Assembly (NCBI GenBank): GCA_030144725.1
Contig: JASKMD010000019.1
Span: 2,768,001 to 2,832,000 of the forward strand
Source of the DNA: Haematococcus lacustris
Taxonomy: Eukaryota; Chlorophyta; Chlorophyceae; Chlamydomonadales; Haematococcaceae
DNA: 64,000 bases
Direction: 5' to 3'
The position numbers and the translations under genes are program-made. The notes under the pieces were generated by a model, which did no database searches, had not been told where the DNA came from, and worked only from the letters and a program-made list of their open reading frames with translations. This document shows positions 9,678 through 22,365 of the stretch, in pieces (the stretch's first letter is position 1; each line of letters begins with the position of its first letter).

Positions 9678-10775
9678 CAACAGATGGGGCCGCAGCAGCA
9701 GCAGCTGAGGCAGCATATGGGGCAGCAGATGGGGCAGCCGCAGCAGCAGCTGGGGCAGCAGGGGCAGCGGCTGGGGCAGCAGCTGGGGCTGGGGCTGGGG
9801 CTGGGGCTGGGGCTGAGGCTGGGGCTGGGGCAGGCCGACTCACCACTCAAGTCACCGATGTGTTGGCTATCATCCCCTTGCCTATTGGCACGGCAGAAGC
9901 TCATGTCCAAGTCATAATGCAGGAGCTGCTCCTCCACGGCCTCGACAGTGCCTGCATCGCCAGCATCACAGCAGACAGTGCAGCTGTGAACATGGGTGAA
10001 ATATGGTGGTGTTGTCTCCCGCATGAGCAAGCTCCTGCAGAGCAAGGGGCAGGCTGGCTGCATTGGGTGCAGATCTGCTATAGCCACGGCATACACAACA
10101 CACTGCTGACTGGGCTAGCTGCATTGGGTGGTGACATCCGCCCAACCATTGAATCCATTGCCAGCTTGCTGGCCTAGTATTGGGTGCCGCTCGGCATGGG
10201 AGCATGGGGCGCCAAGCCCCAAGTGCCGTGTGACACCTGCTGGGCCAGCTACATCAGCTCAACGGTGTCCATGCTGCGCGTCTGGGCACATGCGAGAGAT
10301 GCAGTGTCACAGCTGCTTGAGCGGCCGAAGGGTCAGTCTCCACCATGGGCTGTCACCCTTAGCCAGCTGCTCCAGGACAACGGCCTGCTGCTCAGGCTCA
10401 ACGGGGTGGCAGTGGTTGTGGAGAGCTTCTTGGTGCCCGAGCTCATGTGGGCCAGCAAGGATGACGGCCTGCACGCTTTTGAGCTCTACCGCCACACCCA
10501 GGATGTGCTAGCTCGTCTAAGGACCTGGGACACATTGCCCCTTCTGGCAGGTCTGCATAGCCAGCTGCGCGAGCAGCAGAAGCAGCAGCTTGCGACCTAT
10601 TTGCAGAAGCACTGTGGTGCTATGTGGACTTACTACCAGCATCATGTGCAGGCTCAAATGGCCTTGCCCCACCTCTTCGCTGCTCTCGGCAGCTCACACC
10701 CAGCTACGCGCATGGAAGTGGCGATTGATGTGGTGTATCATGCCGAGCTACGGCTGCCGCCGCCTGACGATGGGC

Positions 10776-10850
10776 AGCAGCAGCAGCAGCAACAACAACA
10801 ACAGCGGCAGCAGCAGCAGCAGCGGCAGTAGCAGCAGCAAGAACTGTGAA
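10776..10850 (+). repeat. CAG/CAA trinucleotide run
   Basis: Imperfect CAG and CAA units encoding polyglutamine at the end of a transposase fragment, closed by a TAG that is itself one mutation from CAG. Confidence 0.85.
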
Positions 10851-11384
10851 CGGCGACCCTGGCAGCCCCGCATTGCGCCTTCACCTCGAACAGTACTACC
10901 TTGCCAGCCCCATCTCCAATGCCCTAGTGAAGTCCTTGTTGCAGCTGCTGAAGCATGGTGGTGGCAGGTACATGGAGCTGCCAGCTCTGCTACAGTTGAT
11001 GTCCCTGCGCACATGCAAGTTGGGGGGCGTGATTATGGCCACACAACTGTCGAGGAGGCAATGAAGATGACAGGAAAGCAGCTTTAGTCATACCTCCAGT
11101 TTCACAAGCAGGAGGTACACACGAGCTGGAGGGTACCCAAGCTACAGAGCCACGTGTGCACCCACATCCGTGAGAAGCTCGCCACAGCTGCGCCCCCTCA
11201 GCAGCAGCTGACACCTGCAGGCACCATCCCTGAGCTGCCTGTGCCTGCTGGTGCACCCCCTCGGCAGCAGCAACAGCTGGCAGCGGCAAGCACGTCACGT
11301 AAGCGTGAGGCACCTGCAGCTAACAAGTCGAGGGCAGCAAAGCAAGGTGAGACAACACCACGTACTGCACCTAGCACCTTGTAA

Positions 11385-12055
11385 AGCGTAGTAGAGCAGC
11401 CGGTAATGCACTTGCGCCAGCAGCAACTCCAAATGCTAGTGGTATCCAGTCGTCACGACTGCCGTCGTCGCGTCCACATGCGGCAAATCATGTTCCGACT
11501 GCTGCTGCGCGTTGCAGGTGCCAGCAACAACAGTGTGGCGTAGCGTGCTAGTGTGGCGCGCCTCGCATGAGGCAAAATCGCATGAATTCAAATGTCGATC
11601 TATGGGCAGGCACTAAGCACCGCTGGAAGCGAGATAGTTTTTGCTGCGTCTGCCATCTCGTAGCTTTGAGTCTCCTCTGTTTAAAGCACTGTTTACATGT
11701 ATTTTTGACTGGTTGGCTGCGGAGATACGGGCTTCCTATCACAGGGGGGTGGTTTTCAGGTAGTTGGGAACGCCTGACCCCGGCGGCCCCACCCGAGTTG
11801 AAGAAGAACTTATAAATGCTGATTTAACATTAGTTTGGATGCGCCATTCACGCCGCGCTGGGTCTAGGCTGCCAATAGCCATGGCTAAATGTGTTTGCGA
11901 CGCTCCAGAACATGTCACGGGTTGTGCACACTCGTCAGGCCACAAGCAGCCCATCGCACCAATCGGCGGCCCCATCCGCGCAGAAATGAGTAAGAAAGTT
12001 ATCTCTCGAGCCATGGGGGTGCAGCCAATGGCGGGGGTGACCAGCTGCACACTAA
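11385..12055. other. no gene recognised
   Basis: Moderately AT-richer stretch between the transposase remnant and the next LINE tail. No conserved domain or structured repeat was seen. Confidence 0.4.
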
Positions 12056-12637
12056 TTGCCTGCCCCGCCGGACATGGTCCTAGGCCCGGACATGGTCCTA
12101 GGCCCGGACATGGTCCTAGGCACCAAGGCTATGGAAGTCAAGTGGCTCGAGAGGTGGGGGAGGCGTTGGGTTGGGTTTGAGGGAGACCCTAGACTGCCTG
12201 AGACGGTGCATCGGGAGAGATGCTCGTATGCTGCATGGTTCAAGCATGGGGACGGCATTGGCATCAATCACATGGCACCACACCTACTGAACAGACAGCT
12301 CTCTACAGCAGTTCGCACGAGCTTGACTAGGTTCAGGTTAGGCAACAGCGGTCTGGGGGTGGAGAAGGCTCGGTTTGAGGGGGTAACTTTCATTGATCGC
12401 ACATGCACCAGATGCACAGAGGGGGTAGTGGATGACGCCATGCATTTCATCTTTGAGTGCACTGCCACGAGTTCCATCAGGGAGCAGCCGGAGTTTGCCA
12501 TGACTTTACAGAACAATAATGAGAACTTGCATGACTTCATGTTGAGCCCATGTGCACCTTTGTTTGTGCACCTTGCTATGAAATGCGTTACAGAAAGTCC
12601 CGAACCCCTAGAGGGGGAGGGCGGCCTAGCAGCCTAA
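12056..12637 (+). pseudogene. LINE ORF2 C-terminal fragment
   Basis: About 190 residues with the C-terminal signature of many non-LTR retrotransposon polymerases: an R-x-R-L-G-N-S-G-L-G segment, then R-T-C-T-R-C and D-A-M-H-F-I-F-E-C, a C-x2-C-H-C zinc motif. Upstream the frame runs into three tandem copies of an 18-bp unit, GGACATGGTCCTAGGCCC (12069-12120). The 3' sequence after the stop (AGAAAGTCCC..GGGGGAGG) recurs near 19540-19600, showing a dispersed 5'-truncated family. Confidence 0.7.
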
Positions 12638-13596
12638 CGGCTGACGGCTTAAGCGGTGTAAGCCACATCATCCTGCCCCGCCGGCAGCAAGCAATGGTGT
12701 TTTGCCCGACTTTTTGCAACTATTCAGGCACGCCCAATCCGTTCAACAACACCCGTTCAAGCTCAGCCATCTCGTCCTCACACTCCTCCGGCGTTGGATT
12801 TAGGTATGCGTGGCCAAAGTCAATGATGTACACCTACACAAGGACATCAAAAGCATGAAGATCTTGTCACAGCAACTTGCGCAATTGCGCAACAACACCA
12901 TTTTCGCCCCTTCATACCCCCCCACCCTCATCTCCTAGGGTGACCACTTGCGAGCGGGTCATATCCCTTGCCAAAGCAGAAGCTCGGCACCGCTAGGGTA
13001 GATGTTAGGGCATTCAACAATCACAACGGCCTAGCCACCCACAGTCACCGTCATCATGGGATCACAAAAGCAAGGACTGCGGGAACAACAGTTGACATGC
13101 AAGCATAAGCAGCCACTGACAGTTGCACACCCAGCCCCAACATGGCAAAGACAGCCCTAGCAACCTTCACAACACCTAGCTGGGTTAGGGTTAGGGTTAG
13201 CAACCTTCACAACATGACCAGCTACTGATTGTAGCTCGAGCCTGTGCTATACTAGTCAAAGGGATGCCCGAGGGCGTTGAGTTGCATCAGTAACAAGGTT
13301 ACTCGTCAACGGACTCTTAAACGCATCCTCACAGCTAATAGCAGCCCTGTGGCAGCATTAGCAGGAACCCAACAGCTAGAACCATGCGTGCCAAAATGAC
13401 ATGCCTGGCAACATTCTCTGTGCCAGCAGCAAACCAGGCACAACTCAAGTGTCCTCTGGTCAGGTTCTTTTTCAAGAACAAAATTGCCCCACAGTTGATA
13501 TTGGACCCAGACCTATGCTAGGCCCTTGGGCATCAGTGGCTAGCACTCCCCTTCTCACGAAGCGCACAAGGAGCGCATTGAGTTCACCTAGTAGGA
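12638..13596. other. no gene; interstitial telomere-like repeat
   Basis: No coding region recognised. GGGTTAGGGTTAGGGTTAG occupies 13182-13200 and is bracketed by a 17-bp direct repeat TAGCAACCTTCACAACA (13158-13174 and 13198-13214). Confidence 0.6.
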
Positions 13597-14137
13597 GGGC
13601 GGCCTGATCGTGGTAGCATTTGATGGGTGGCGCAAGCGTGCTGCCACTAAGGGCACGCCAACATCATTACGTTTTTCCCGGTTAGTAATATGTAAGCAGC
13701 CTACCAGTGAGCAGTTTAGCCAACAGGGTGGCCAGCCAAGCGATGTGCTAAGCTGCGGTATATATCTGACATGTGATGCAGCACCAGCATTGTTATTCAC
13801 ATGGTCAAGTGATGCTTACAACATTGAAAACGCGGGAGATGGTGGCAACATCCTTCACGACCGTAAGGCAGCAGCTGGGCTTGCGCAAGTCAACACAGGG
13901 TTTCTTGAGTCAGCATGCTCGTATCAGCCAGGAGTGGTGATTAAAGAGTCAAGCATGTTGTGGGGTTTTGTCATGTCACTGCAGATGAACAAGGCAGACC
14001 TGGCCATGTTGCGGCAGCACTGCCCCCAGTGGCTGTGCCTATGCTGTAATGCTCACAATACCTCTCTAGTCACTGTGCACAGCGGCAACAAGCAGAAGGG
14101 GTGGGAGCCTCTAGGTTTGAATATCCCGTTGGCTTAA
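13597..14137 (+). pseudogene. hAT transposase remnant
   Basis: Frame with VVAFDGWRKRAATKGTP, similar to the first Asp strand of hAT transposases, then LWGFVMSLQMNKADLAML and PQWLCLCCNAHNTSL, which resemble the V-M-D-N-x-x-N and C-x-x-H blocks of the family. The expected D-N-T pattern is mutated and no terminal repeats were found. Confidence 0.55.
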
Positions 14138-14139
14138 AC

Positions 14140-14880
14140 CTGCCGCTAGTCCCAGCCGCCAACGACCCCAATGCCACCTGCCCTCTGTTGCTGTATGCTG
14201 AAGACATGGTTCTCATCGCTGACAGCTGCAAGCACTTACTCGCAGCCATGCGCATCCTTGCGCTAGCAGCAGCGTAGGGCATGCAGGCGGACCAGGCAGA
14301 TACAACACTCACCGCCACAGCCACCACCATTGCCAAGCCCATCGCCACAGAAGGGCACCATACCGGGGTGGCAACAATTTGGTATCTGGGCATCACTCTT
14401 GACTCTTCTAGCCAACAGGCAGATGAGATCAGCAAGCAGTTGTGATGCATAGGCCCAGCTGATGCATCACCATCAAGTCTTCCTCCCAATAAGACAGTGG
14501 GATTCAATGCAAGGGCCAAGTCATGCACCTACTTAGCGAGCTCTTCAGCATAATGAGACACGCATTAGCACCCACACCCTGGTGACCACCACCCTACAGT
14601 ATGCAGGTGCTGTCACGGGCCCTGTCCCAATATTTTATACAACAACACGAGATGTATATAACACCACCTTGGCCTTAAATGTGATCAGGAATGAAGAGCT
14701 ATATGGGCACGTTAGGCAGCCACTTATTCATGCCAAGTTGCAATGGCACATGGCATCATGAAGCGTTTGTTGTTCGCCACAGTACCCCTGGTGGCTGGGA
14801 AGGTTCAACGGGTTGTTGGGGTGCCACACAGGCCTGTGGGTAGTGCACATGACCTGAAACCGTGGTACTCAAACATCAGT
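14140..14880 (+). pseudogene. LINE reverse transcriptase remnant
   Basis: LLLYAEDMVLIADSCKHLL (about 14187-14245) matches RT motif C (Y-A-D-D) with the first Asp changed to Glu, and a stop lies about 30 codons further. A second coherent stretch at about 14580-14760 (LALNVIRNEELYGHVRQ) resembles a downstream LINE region. It abuts the truncated 3' side of the kinase-like gene on the other strand. Confidence 0.6.
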
Positions 14881-15052
14881 GCAGAGTGTGAATGTTTGGT
14901 GCCCAATGGCTAACATTGTGTGAGGAGCGTGAGGCATGATGTGCCTGCATCAGGTGCACATGAAACATGACACATCCAGTCTACGAGCATTGACTATGTG
15001 CATTGCAGCAGCACCACCAGGTGAATGTCATGTAAAGCTGACAATGACTCAC

Positions 15053-17590
15053 CTGGGCTTTGTCATCATGGTACTGTACCAGAAAGTTGTCATATCGCAC
15101 ATCGCCATGGGCCACACCACGCTGATGGATGGCTGTTAGCGCCTGCAGCCATTTCATTGAGCATGATTTGTGTAGACGCGGGCAGATGTGCTTTGTGCAG
15201 GGTAAGGCACATAAGGTGTGTGTGTTGTTCCACCAGCTGTTGCACGAGTCAATAACCCTTTCTGTCGCCGTTCTACAGGGGCATCTTCATCTTCTGCACA
15301 AGATGCAGTAAGAACACTCCCCCCCTACCCTGACAACATGCACAAACCTGACGTGCAGCTTCTGCGACGGCTTCGGAAACAGCCTCGTCTATGCAGTAGT
15401 TCAAGGGTTCGCCAGCCACCACAGATGTAGCCAAGAAGAAGCTGTTGCGCCCCCACCAGTATCCACAGCCATGCAGGACTGGCAAGATGTGGCCTTGCAG
15501 CTCCTTCAAGGTTCCTACAAAGACATCGAGTGCCTTCAGGTCATTCAAGAAGCATGCAGGAACACCATGATGTGTGGCCGCAGTGGCATATGCATACGTG
15601 GTAGGGCCAGCACACAAGGCAGTGATTGCCAGCAGCCATGCTATCAGCACAGAAGCCCGCGATGCGTTCAGCGGTGGGCCTATGCTAGCAGGGGCCTTCT
15701 GTCATGGTTGCACATGCTCATGCACAAGGTATGGGGTAAGGCCGAGTGCCACTTGACAGCGGGAAGTAGTGAGACTCACGGGCTGATGCACCAACTCAGC
15801 AGACACGCACCATAGATTTGCGCCTCATGCCACAGCATCTTCACGGTGTCGGGTCTCTTGCAGGCATCCGTCCCCTTGATAGCCACCGGGACTTCCCCAA
15901 ACCTGGAGCAGTGCATGGACCATGTTGGCAATGCCCCTCACGCAGCAACGACATGCAACCAAGGAGGCTGCAGGATATACTCAATGCTTGCGATGCTGGT
16001 GGTGGTCACTCACAGGCATGTAGGCATAAACAATAAACAACTCAAGCAGCTGGCTTGCGCAGCGCGGGAATTGTACCATACCAATCCAAGATGCTATGGT
16101 TTGTCGGACTGTGCCCACCACTTACCAGCCTTGCATGACTGGACCGCACTGGCCGGCCCCCAAGTTTTTGCCGCCCAGCTGCAAGGCAGCCAGGGGGTAC
16201 TCTGGCGCATCTCTGATAGGAGTCCAAGAGGGTGGCTGGTCTTTCTGGTGTGCGGCATAATAGGCTGTTCCTGTTGTCTGGTTCCGCCGTTCGCCGCCTG
16301 ACGCCAAAGACCGGCTGTGCTGAAGCTTGCTTGGCTCACTGGGGTCCTTGTTGTCCTCCTTGGGCTTGCCACGCAGCACCTTTACTGCCACCTGCTGCTT
16401 GAGTTGCTTCTCCAAAGCTTGCAGCGCTCCATTGTCTTGCTCTGAGAGCTGCTTGCCCCACGGTGCTTCAAGAGCCATCCACATGATGTCTGCGGCAAAC
16501 AAAAGGAGTTGATGCCAAGGACCAGCATAAGGGATGTGTGCCAGTGATCACTCAAACACTCAGGAACACACTAACAACTGTTCCACTACTTCAGCAACTC
16601 ACAGGCAAGAGCCTCTCGGGTGTGGAGACCATACGGTGCGCCGTCATGCAGAAAGCCGTCTGTGACAGCATATTTGTCCTCTGCCACTCGCCACACGAAG
16701 AATGTGAGCTGGTAGTACGTGATGAAGGTAAAGCGCCACTTCTGGAAAAGGGAAGGACCAGCAGTTGAACATGCATGCACGCTTGTGCCGGAATTGCTTA
16801 AGTGGGTTGGTTGCACCTGATGAGCTTGTAGCCAGAAGGGGCAGCACTGCCCTACCTTTTCCTGGCAGTAGCTGCATGCTTGCATGAGCGCGTCATCCAC
16901 AGCTACACATGGCCTGGCCACCAGGTCGACAGCATAGTCCATGGCATCGGGCATCTGCAGCGTGTGGAGGCATTCAGCAAGAACTGTCACAGGGGATACC
17001 TAGTAGGACGCAGCTGGTGTGCACAATCAAAGTCTTAAAACCTGAAGGCTGGCTAGGTCTTGCTCCTGCGCCTGCTTCTGTCCCCACCCCCCAGCTCCAC
17101 TTGCACCCCATGCCGTCTTGTGCTCCTCCACTGATGCCACCGCTAATTCTCTATGTGGAGATTGCATTCGAGGCAGATTAAACCCCTTCAACTTGCTAAA
17201 CCTCGTTCCTTTCAACATGCGCAATGTGCACAAGAAGACGCAGCAGGGAGCCAATAGGGCGGCAATGAAACACACCCACTGCCTCCTCCCTCCAGCACCT
17301 CTATCTGTACGAACCACATGACATGCATCCTACCATTTCATGTACTTGCACTTTTTCCAATCAGGACAATGCCTTGCAGGAGGTGGTTGAGGGATACAAC
17401 TTGATCACATGCCTTGCCAACGCCCCCGCACACATCAACGCCATTTTGCTTGATAAGGAAGTCTGGCCAGCAAAAAAGATTGCTGGGTCTAGCCTCAGCT
17501 GTGAATGCCAGACGTGACCAGGTTGGCTGCTTCTGCAGAATGCATGCATTGACCACCTCGGCAACCCCTTTTCCAACAAGCGCCCGAAAC
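15053..17590 (-). pseudogene. protein-kinase-like gene (fungal-type/crinkler-like), truncated at both ends
   Basis: Seven exons splice in phase on the minus strand: 17352-17590, 16856-16983, 16603-16741, 16126-16489, 15811-15902, 15348-15514 and 15053-15142. Upstream exons carry an accessory region (RFTFITYYQLTFFVWRVAED). The kinase N-lobe has F-G-E-V-P-V-A-I-K with the strand-3 Lys, H-E-A-Q-I-Y with the helix-C Glu, and FFLATSVVAGEPL as hinge. The last exon has the catalytic loop V-A-H-G-D-V-R-Y-D-N, a non-RD form, and ends at a good GTGAGT donor. No DFG motif or C-lobe follows before LINE-derived sequence begins near 14880, and no start exon was identified. It is probably a broken gene. Calling it kinase-like is secure; the subfamily is inference. 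Confidence 0.7.
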
Positions 17591-20390
17591 CTGCAAAGGC
17601 ACAGATGTGGTTACCAGGAGTATGATGCACCTGATTAAGCAACAGCCAAGTGCTGAGCAGTGATGGGCTATCTGGTAAAAGTGTCACGTGCATATCACAG
17701 AGGGCCCAAAACTATGATAGACTAGAGGTTCCTCTTGTTCAGATTATGTTACTTCAGTACTTAAACAGCACCATCATCATTGAGGCACTCTGGACACCAA
17801 CTCCTACGGCTATGCATCACTACTTGCTTGTGCACCATACTGCCCAACATAGTTGCCCAACACAGCATGCACTTGAGCCGTTTATTATGTATTGATGGAA
17901 TTGCTAGCAACTCAGTCTTTACCATTGTGTCTGCCCCTGACCGGGTAAGATGGATAACCACTTACAAACATGACTCTCTAACGCAGTTTTGGGAATACAA
18001 TCCCCTCAAGGTGTCAGAGGTTTTGGGTGGTGTAGTTGTGGTACTATTGAGGGAGGGAGAGTCGGGGGCAACCCCGGGTCGCTCGCATAGCATGCACCAA
18101 CAGCATGAACGGCCACCCTTGCCATCCCCGTTCCCTCTGCCATGCAGCAAGCCCCTCCCATCTGTTCTCTTCCCCGCGATCTCTTGCGAGCTTAGCTTGG
18201 CTTAACACCTCCAGCATACAAGCCGAACTGTCACTTCCTTTTTGCAGGATAAGACTCAAAACCACGTAAAGGAGGCAACCAAGGTAACACACGAACAAGC
18301 CTCAGGATGGGGTGGCAAACGTGCCTGCTGGGGTCTGGGCATGATGGGCATTTTGTGCCAGCGCGTCTTGCAATAGAAGGGGTTGTAGTGATGGTGGTGG
18401 TAAGAGGGGTTATGGTGGCGGTGATAGCAGTGCAAACTGTTCTTTCTTGGCAGGACAAGACATTTCTCTTTCTGATGTCTACTACCACGTACAGCCAGGA
18501 CGCCAACATTGTGGAGCTGCTTGTGGCCAGCTGAGCGTGACCAAGGACCATGCGGATGGCTTCCCCACCAGAGCCCCTCAGCCATTGGCAGGGCTTCTGA
18601 ATGACCGCAGCTCAAGCTCAAGAATGGCCAGCTCATCACGTTGTTGTGCAACATCACGTTAGTGTCAGCATGTCATCATGACCGTGTTTCTGACAGGCAG
18701 CGCTACCCACGGTGGCAAGGAGGCTCTCCTCCCTCACTGCGTTGAGGCATTGCTCTGAGCCAGTTTCCAGCCAAGCCAGCTTTTGCCATGACCATCATTT
18801 AGTCCCAGAGGCAGGGGCAGCTCAATGTTCTCGCTGGGTCAGGCCTCCTAATCACGGCAGGTCTTTCTCTACATTGGTCCAGACACCCATGAAGGCTGGT
18901 ATACACCCATTGCATGATGCACACGTGCATGTTGCACATGGCTTGCCTAGAACTCATCTTATTGGTGCTTTGTGTTTGGTGACCGTCTGCTGTGGGACGG
19001 CTCTACTATACTAGTGTTCATCCAGAGACCTGGATGATGTGCAAGGTTGCTGCCTTGCACATCAACCATCACGCATGCCCCGCATCAATTGCCATGCCCT
19101 GCGGAGTTGTGGGGGCACAGTGCTGAGCAGTTTCTGCCAGGATTACATCTGAAGTGGGGTGTGCTGCATTTTGTTGCCATCTGAGTAGTGTCAAGGTGTC
19201 TGACTCCTTGTTGTTGAATGTCCTCGTTGCGGGTCCTTCCTGTTCAGTGCCCATGGCTTTCACTTGCCTCGCACTCGGCCCCTCAGCCATGCGGCGCATG
19301 CCTTCCAGGTGCTTTAGAAAGGCATAAGCCACCCAACCGTGCTCTCCCCCCCATCAAATCACCCAACTGTTGGGTGCCATGTTAGTGTTGTCCAACATTG
19401 GGATGTTTGTGCGGTGGGAGGGGCTGACATTAGTGTCCTGAGTCGGGCACATTGTTCAGGCAGCACCAGCAACTATGCCAATGGTGACAGTGACTTGCGT
19501 GCCTTTATGCACCTTTATTTGTGCACCCAGCTATTCAGTGTATTGCAGAAAGTCCCGGACCCCTAAAGGGGGAGGACGGCCAAGGAGCCCAGCGGTCCAT
19601 AGCCTAGGCAGTGCAAGCCATCATCATCATACTAGAGCAACATTATCTGCTGCAACTACACTTAGTGTAACAACCATGTGACTGCTGCGACAGAGTTAAT
19701 CAAATGATACATGTAATAGAGAAACACCATCGCAGACTTGTATTTGTTCACTAGCTCCATTGATATGCCTATCACAAATGCAGAGTTGACACACAAGGTC
19801 ATTGACGCCATGCATCAGGTAAGCTCCAGCAAAGTGACACATCAGGATATTAACAAGCATACCTGGCATTAAGTTGAGCCTCTGATGTAAGTGGGTATGC
19901 TCTTCCTTCCAGATCAGCCTCGACATCTGCAGAAGGCAAGGCGCAGTCTGGCACCACATTAGCAACCCATGGTACAAGAGGCAGTCCGCAGGTTGGCAGT
20001 GCGCCTTATGCCTTCAGGGCGTGTGCCTGATGCTCTGCACTATGGTCACACAGCGTCACTGCAGCTCAGATAACGTGGTGCAAGTTGCAACTTGCGCCCC
20101 TGCGCACACATGCTACAACAATAGTTGTACCTGCTGCAAAATCGCGCATGCGCTTGGCAACTCCTGCTGGCAATATCACATTGCTGGTCACGTCGCGCAT
20201 CTTCGCATTCACGATGGGACAGAATAGTTCGAAGGGCAGCTGGACAAGTTCACAGTCGCCATGGTACAACCTCTTGTGGCCGATGCGGGTAGTGTTGTCA
20301 ATTGCCACGCTCTTGTAGCCCCAATTCAACAGATTGCAAGCCGGCTCTACAGCACAGGTGACCGCAACATGACAAGAGTGTTCCATGTGC
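17591..20390. other. no gene confidently identified
   Basis: Short open frames occur on both strands, but none shows a recognised domain or consistent splice signals. About 19500-19620 is a second copy of the 3' end of the LINE at 12056-12660. Confidence 0.4.
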
Positions 20391-21840
20391 CACCATGCCT
20401 GCCCTGACGTAGCCCTCCCACCTGCCTCCCACCTGCCTCCCACCTGTCTCCCACCTGCCTTCTTATCTGCCATCCTCCATGCCTCCCGCCTGCCTTCACA
20501 CCTGCCCTCCCCCTTGGCCAAGAGTGGATGGGCATATGCAAGGACAGTGGGGCATAGAGTCGGTTGAGTCTTTATTCTTATGTGTTGTGTCAATGCCACT
20601 CGTAACAAACAAACTTGCACGTAGGCAAATGACATGCCATGATGCTACCGATGATGGAGACAATGCATTGCAACCCCTGGCACTCCCATGACCACTATAA
20701 CGCCACCCACCCGCTGCAACTTGCACCTGTGCCGCGGCCTCTGCAAGCACAACACGATTACAAGTGGTCGATTGGTCAATGTGAACTCATATTGCAACTC
20801 GCTCATGTGCATCTTAAGGTAGTGTGAAGTCAACCCCTTGTCAACACACCCACTTGCGTTCCATGCTCACATCCCAACATGTCAGCATTGGTGTCACGTG
20901 TGCCAGTCACAAAACGAACAGTTGTGTGAGCATTGCCAGAGCTTTTGGGATATTCATACTGCCTGTACGTTTGGACAAGGATGCCTGCCCTCCATCTGCC
21001 TCCTGCCTGCCTCCGACCTGCCCTCACGCTCGCTCACACGCATGCCATCTTGCCTGCCCACTAACCAACCTTCCCACCTGCCTACCGCCTGCCTTACGTC
21101 TGTCCTCGCATCAGACCTCACGCCTGCCCTCCCACCTACCTCACACCTACCCTCCCTCACACCTGCCCTGTTGCATACCTCATGCCTGCCCTCCCACCTG
21201 GCCTCCTCCTGGCCCAAGAGTAGATAGGCCTAGGTCAAGACAGTGGGGCATGAGGTCTATTGAGTCTTTTTTCTTACGTATTATGGCAATGCCACCAGCA
21301 ACAAACAAACTTGCACATCAGCGAATACCATGTCATGATGCTATTGATGACGGTGATGATGCATTGCAACCCTTCGCAGTCCCATGGCCAGTCCAAAACA
21401 ACCCACCTGGTGCAACTTGCACCTGTGCTGCAACCTCTGCAAGCACAACAAGAACATAGGAAGCTTGGCCAATTGGTCAACATGCATTGGTCAACATGCA
21501 TCATAAGGTAGTGTAAGGTCAACCCCTTGTCAGCACGCCCACTAGCATGCCATGCTCACATACCAACATGTCAGCAGCGGTGGCACGCGTGCCAATCAGA
21601 AACAAACAGGTGTGTGAGCATCGCAAGAGCTTTTGGGGTGTTTATGCTGCCTGTATGCTGAATTAGGATGCCTGCCCTCACACTTGCCTCCCGCCTGCCT
21701 CACACCTACCCTCAAGCTTGCCCACACGCCTACCTCCCACTTGTGCTCACGCATGCCCTCACGCCTGCCTCACACCGGCCTCTAGCTTACCCTCCGGCTT
21801 AGACCAGACCTCGACCTCATCTTGCCTGCGCTATCTTACC
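20390..21840. repeat. degenerate tandem repeat, period about 690 bp
   Basis: Two full units and part of a third. Landmarks repeat in order: a CCTGCC-rich stretch (20405-20520, 21000-21225, 21670-21830), then TGAGTCTTTA/TTTTCTTA (20567, 21262), ACAAACAAACTTGCAC (20606, 21301), GGTCAACCCCTTGTCA-type (20829, 21517) and CATGCTCACAT (20862, 21552). Units differ by many substitutions. Confidence 0.8.
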
Positions 21841-22365
21841 TTCCTGCTATCTGAAGCTATGCTACTTCACGCATGTGTTGTACATGCCCCTCATGCACAA
21901 CATCCCAAAGCGCTACATGCATCGTGTGAATGCTAACAAACACTTCATGACATGCGTGGTATGGGATATGCACCTGTACCAGCAACCCATGCTATGCCTA
22001 GTACGCACACCTGTTGCAGCCCAGTGTGCAGGTAGCCAGCCAATGCTGATACTATTGTGCCAGCTGGCCATCTATTAAGCCAACCAGGCAGGCAGAAACA
22101 CAAGCAAGCAGCTCTGGGAGGTCATATGAGCACTACATCTATGTGCGAGTTACGGTTTGGGCTTTCCAATGCATGTACAAGCAATGATATGTGCAAGCAA
22201 TGATGAAAGCTTAGTTCGGCACGCATCTGGCATCTGGCACGGCTACTGATGACTTGTATAGGAGGCTGGAGCTCGGTGCTGTGGAGCTATGTTGACCACT
22301 GCAAGGGACACATGCATGCAAAAGGCAGGTACACATGTGCAAATGGACATCATTCTCAAAAGTAC
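21841..22365. other. no gene recognised
   Basis: Non-repetitive stretch between the 690-bp tandem repeat and the coiled-coil exon. Nothing with coding or structural character was identified. Confidence 0.4.

Larger units (their letters stand above)
8431..11384 (+). pseudogene. decayed hAT-like DNA transposase region
   Basis: Several consecutive frames look like parts of one protein. 8431-8892 encodes a helical, coiled-coil-like segment. After a probable intron (donor GTAAGA near 9210, acceptor TTTCAG near 9387) comes IHLQFDGCTC, like the first catalytic Asp strand of hAT RNase-H folds. ASITADSAAVN (about 9957-9990) matches the second Asp (TTDNAAN type) and CYSHGIHNTL the following C-x-x-H motif. 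10184-10831 and 10846-11090 continue in other frames and include a Gln-rich run. Frame changes and an internal GGGGCT expansion suggest it is not functional. Family assignment rests on motif spacing only. Confidence 0.55.
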
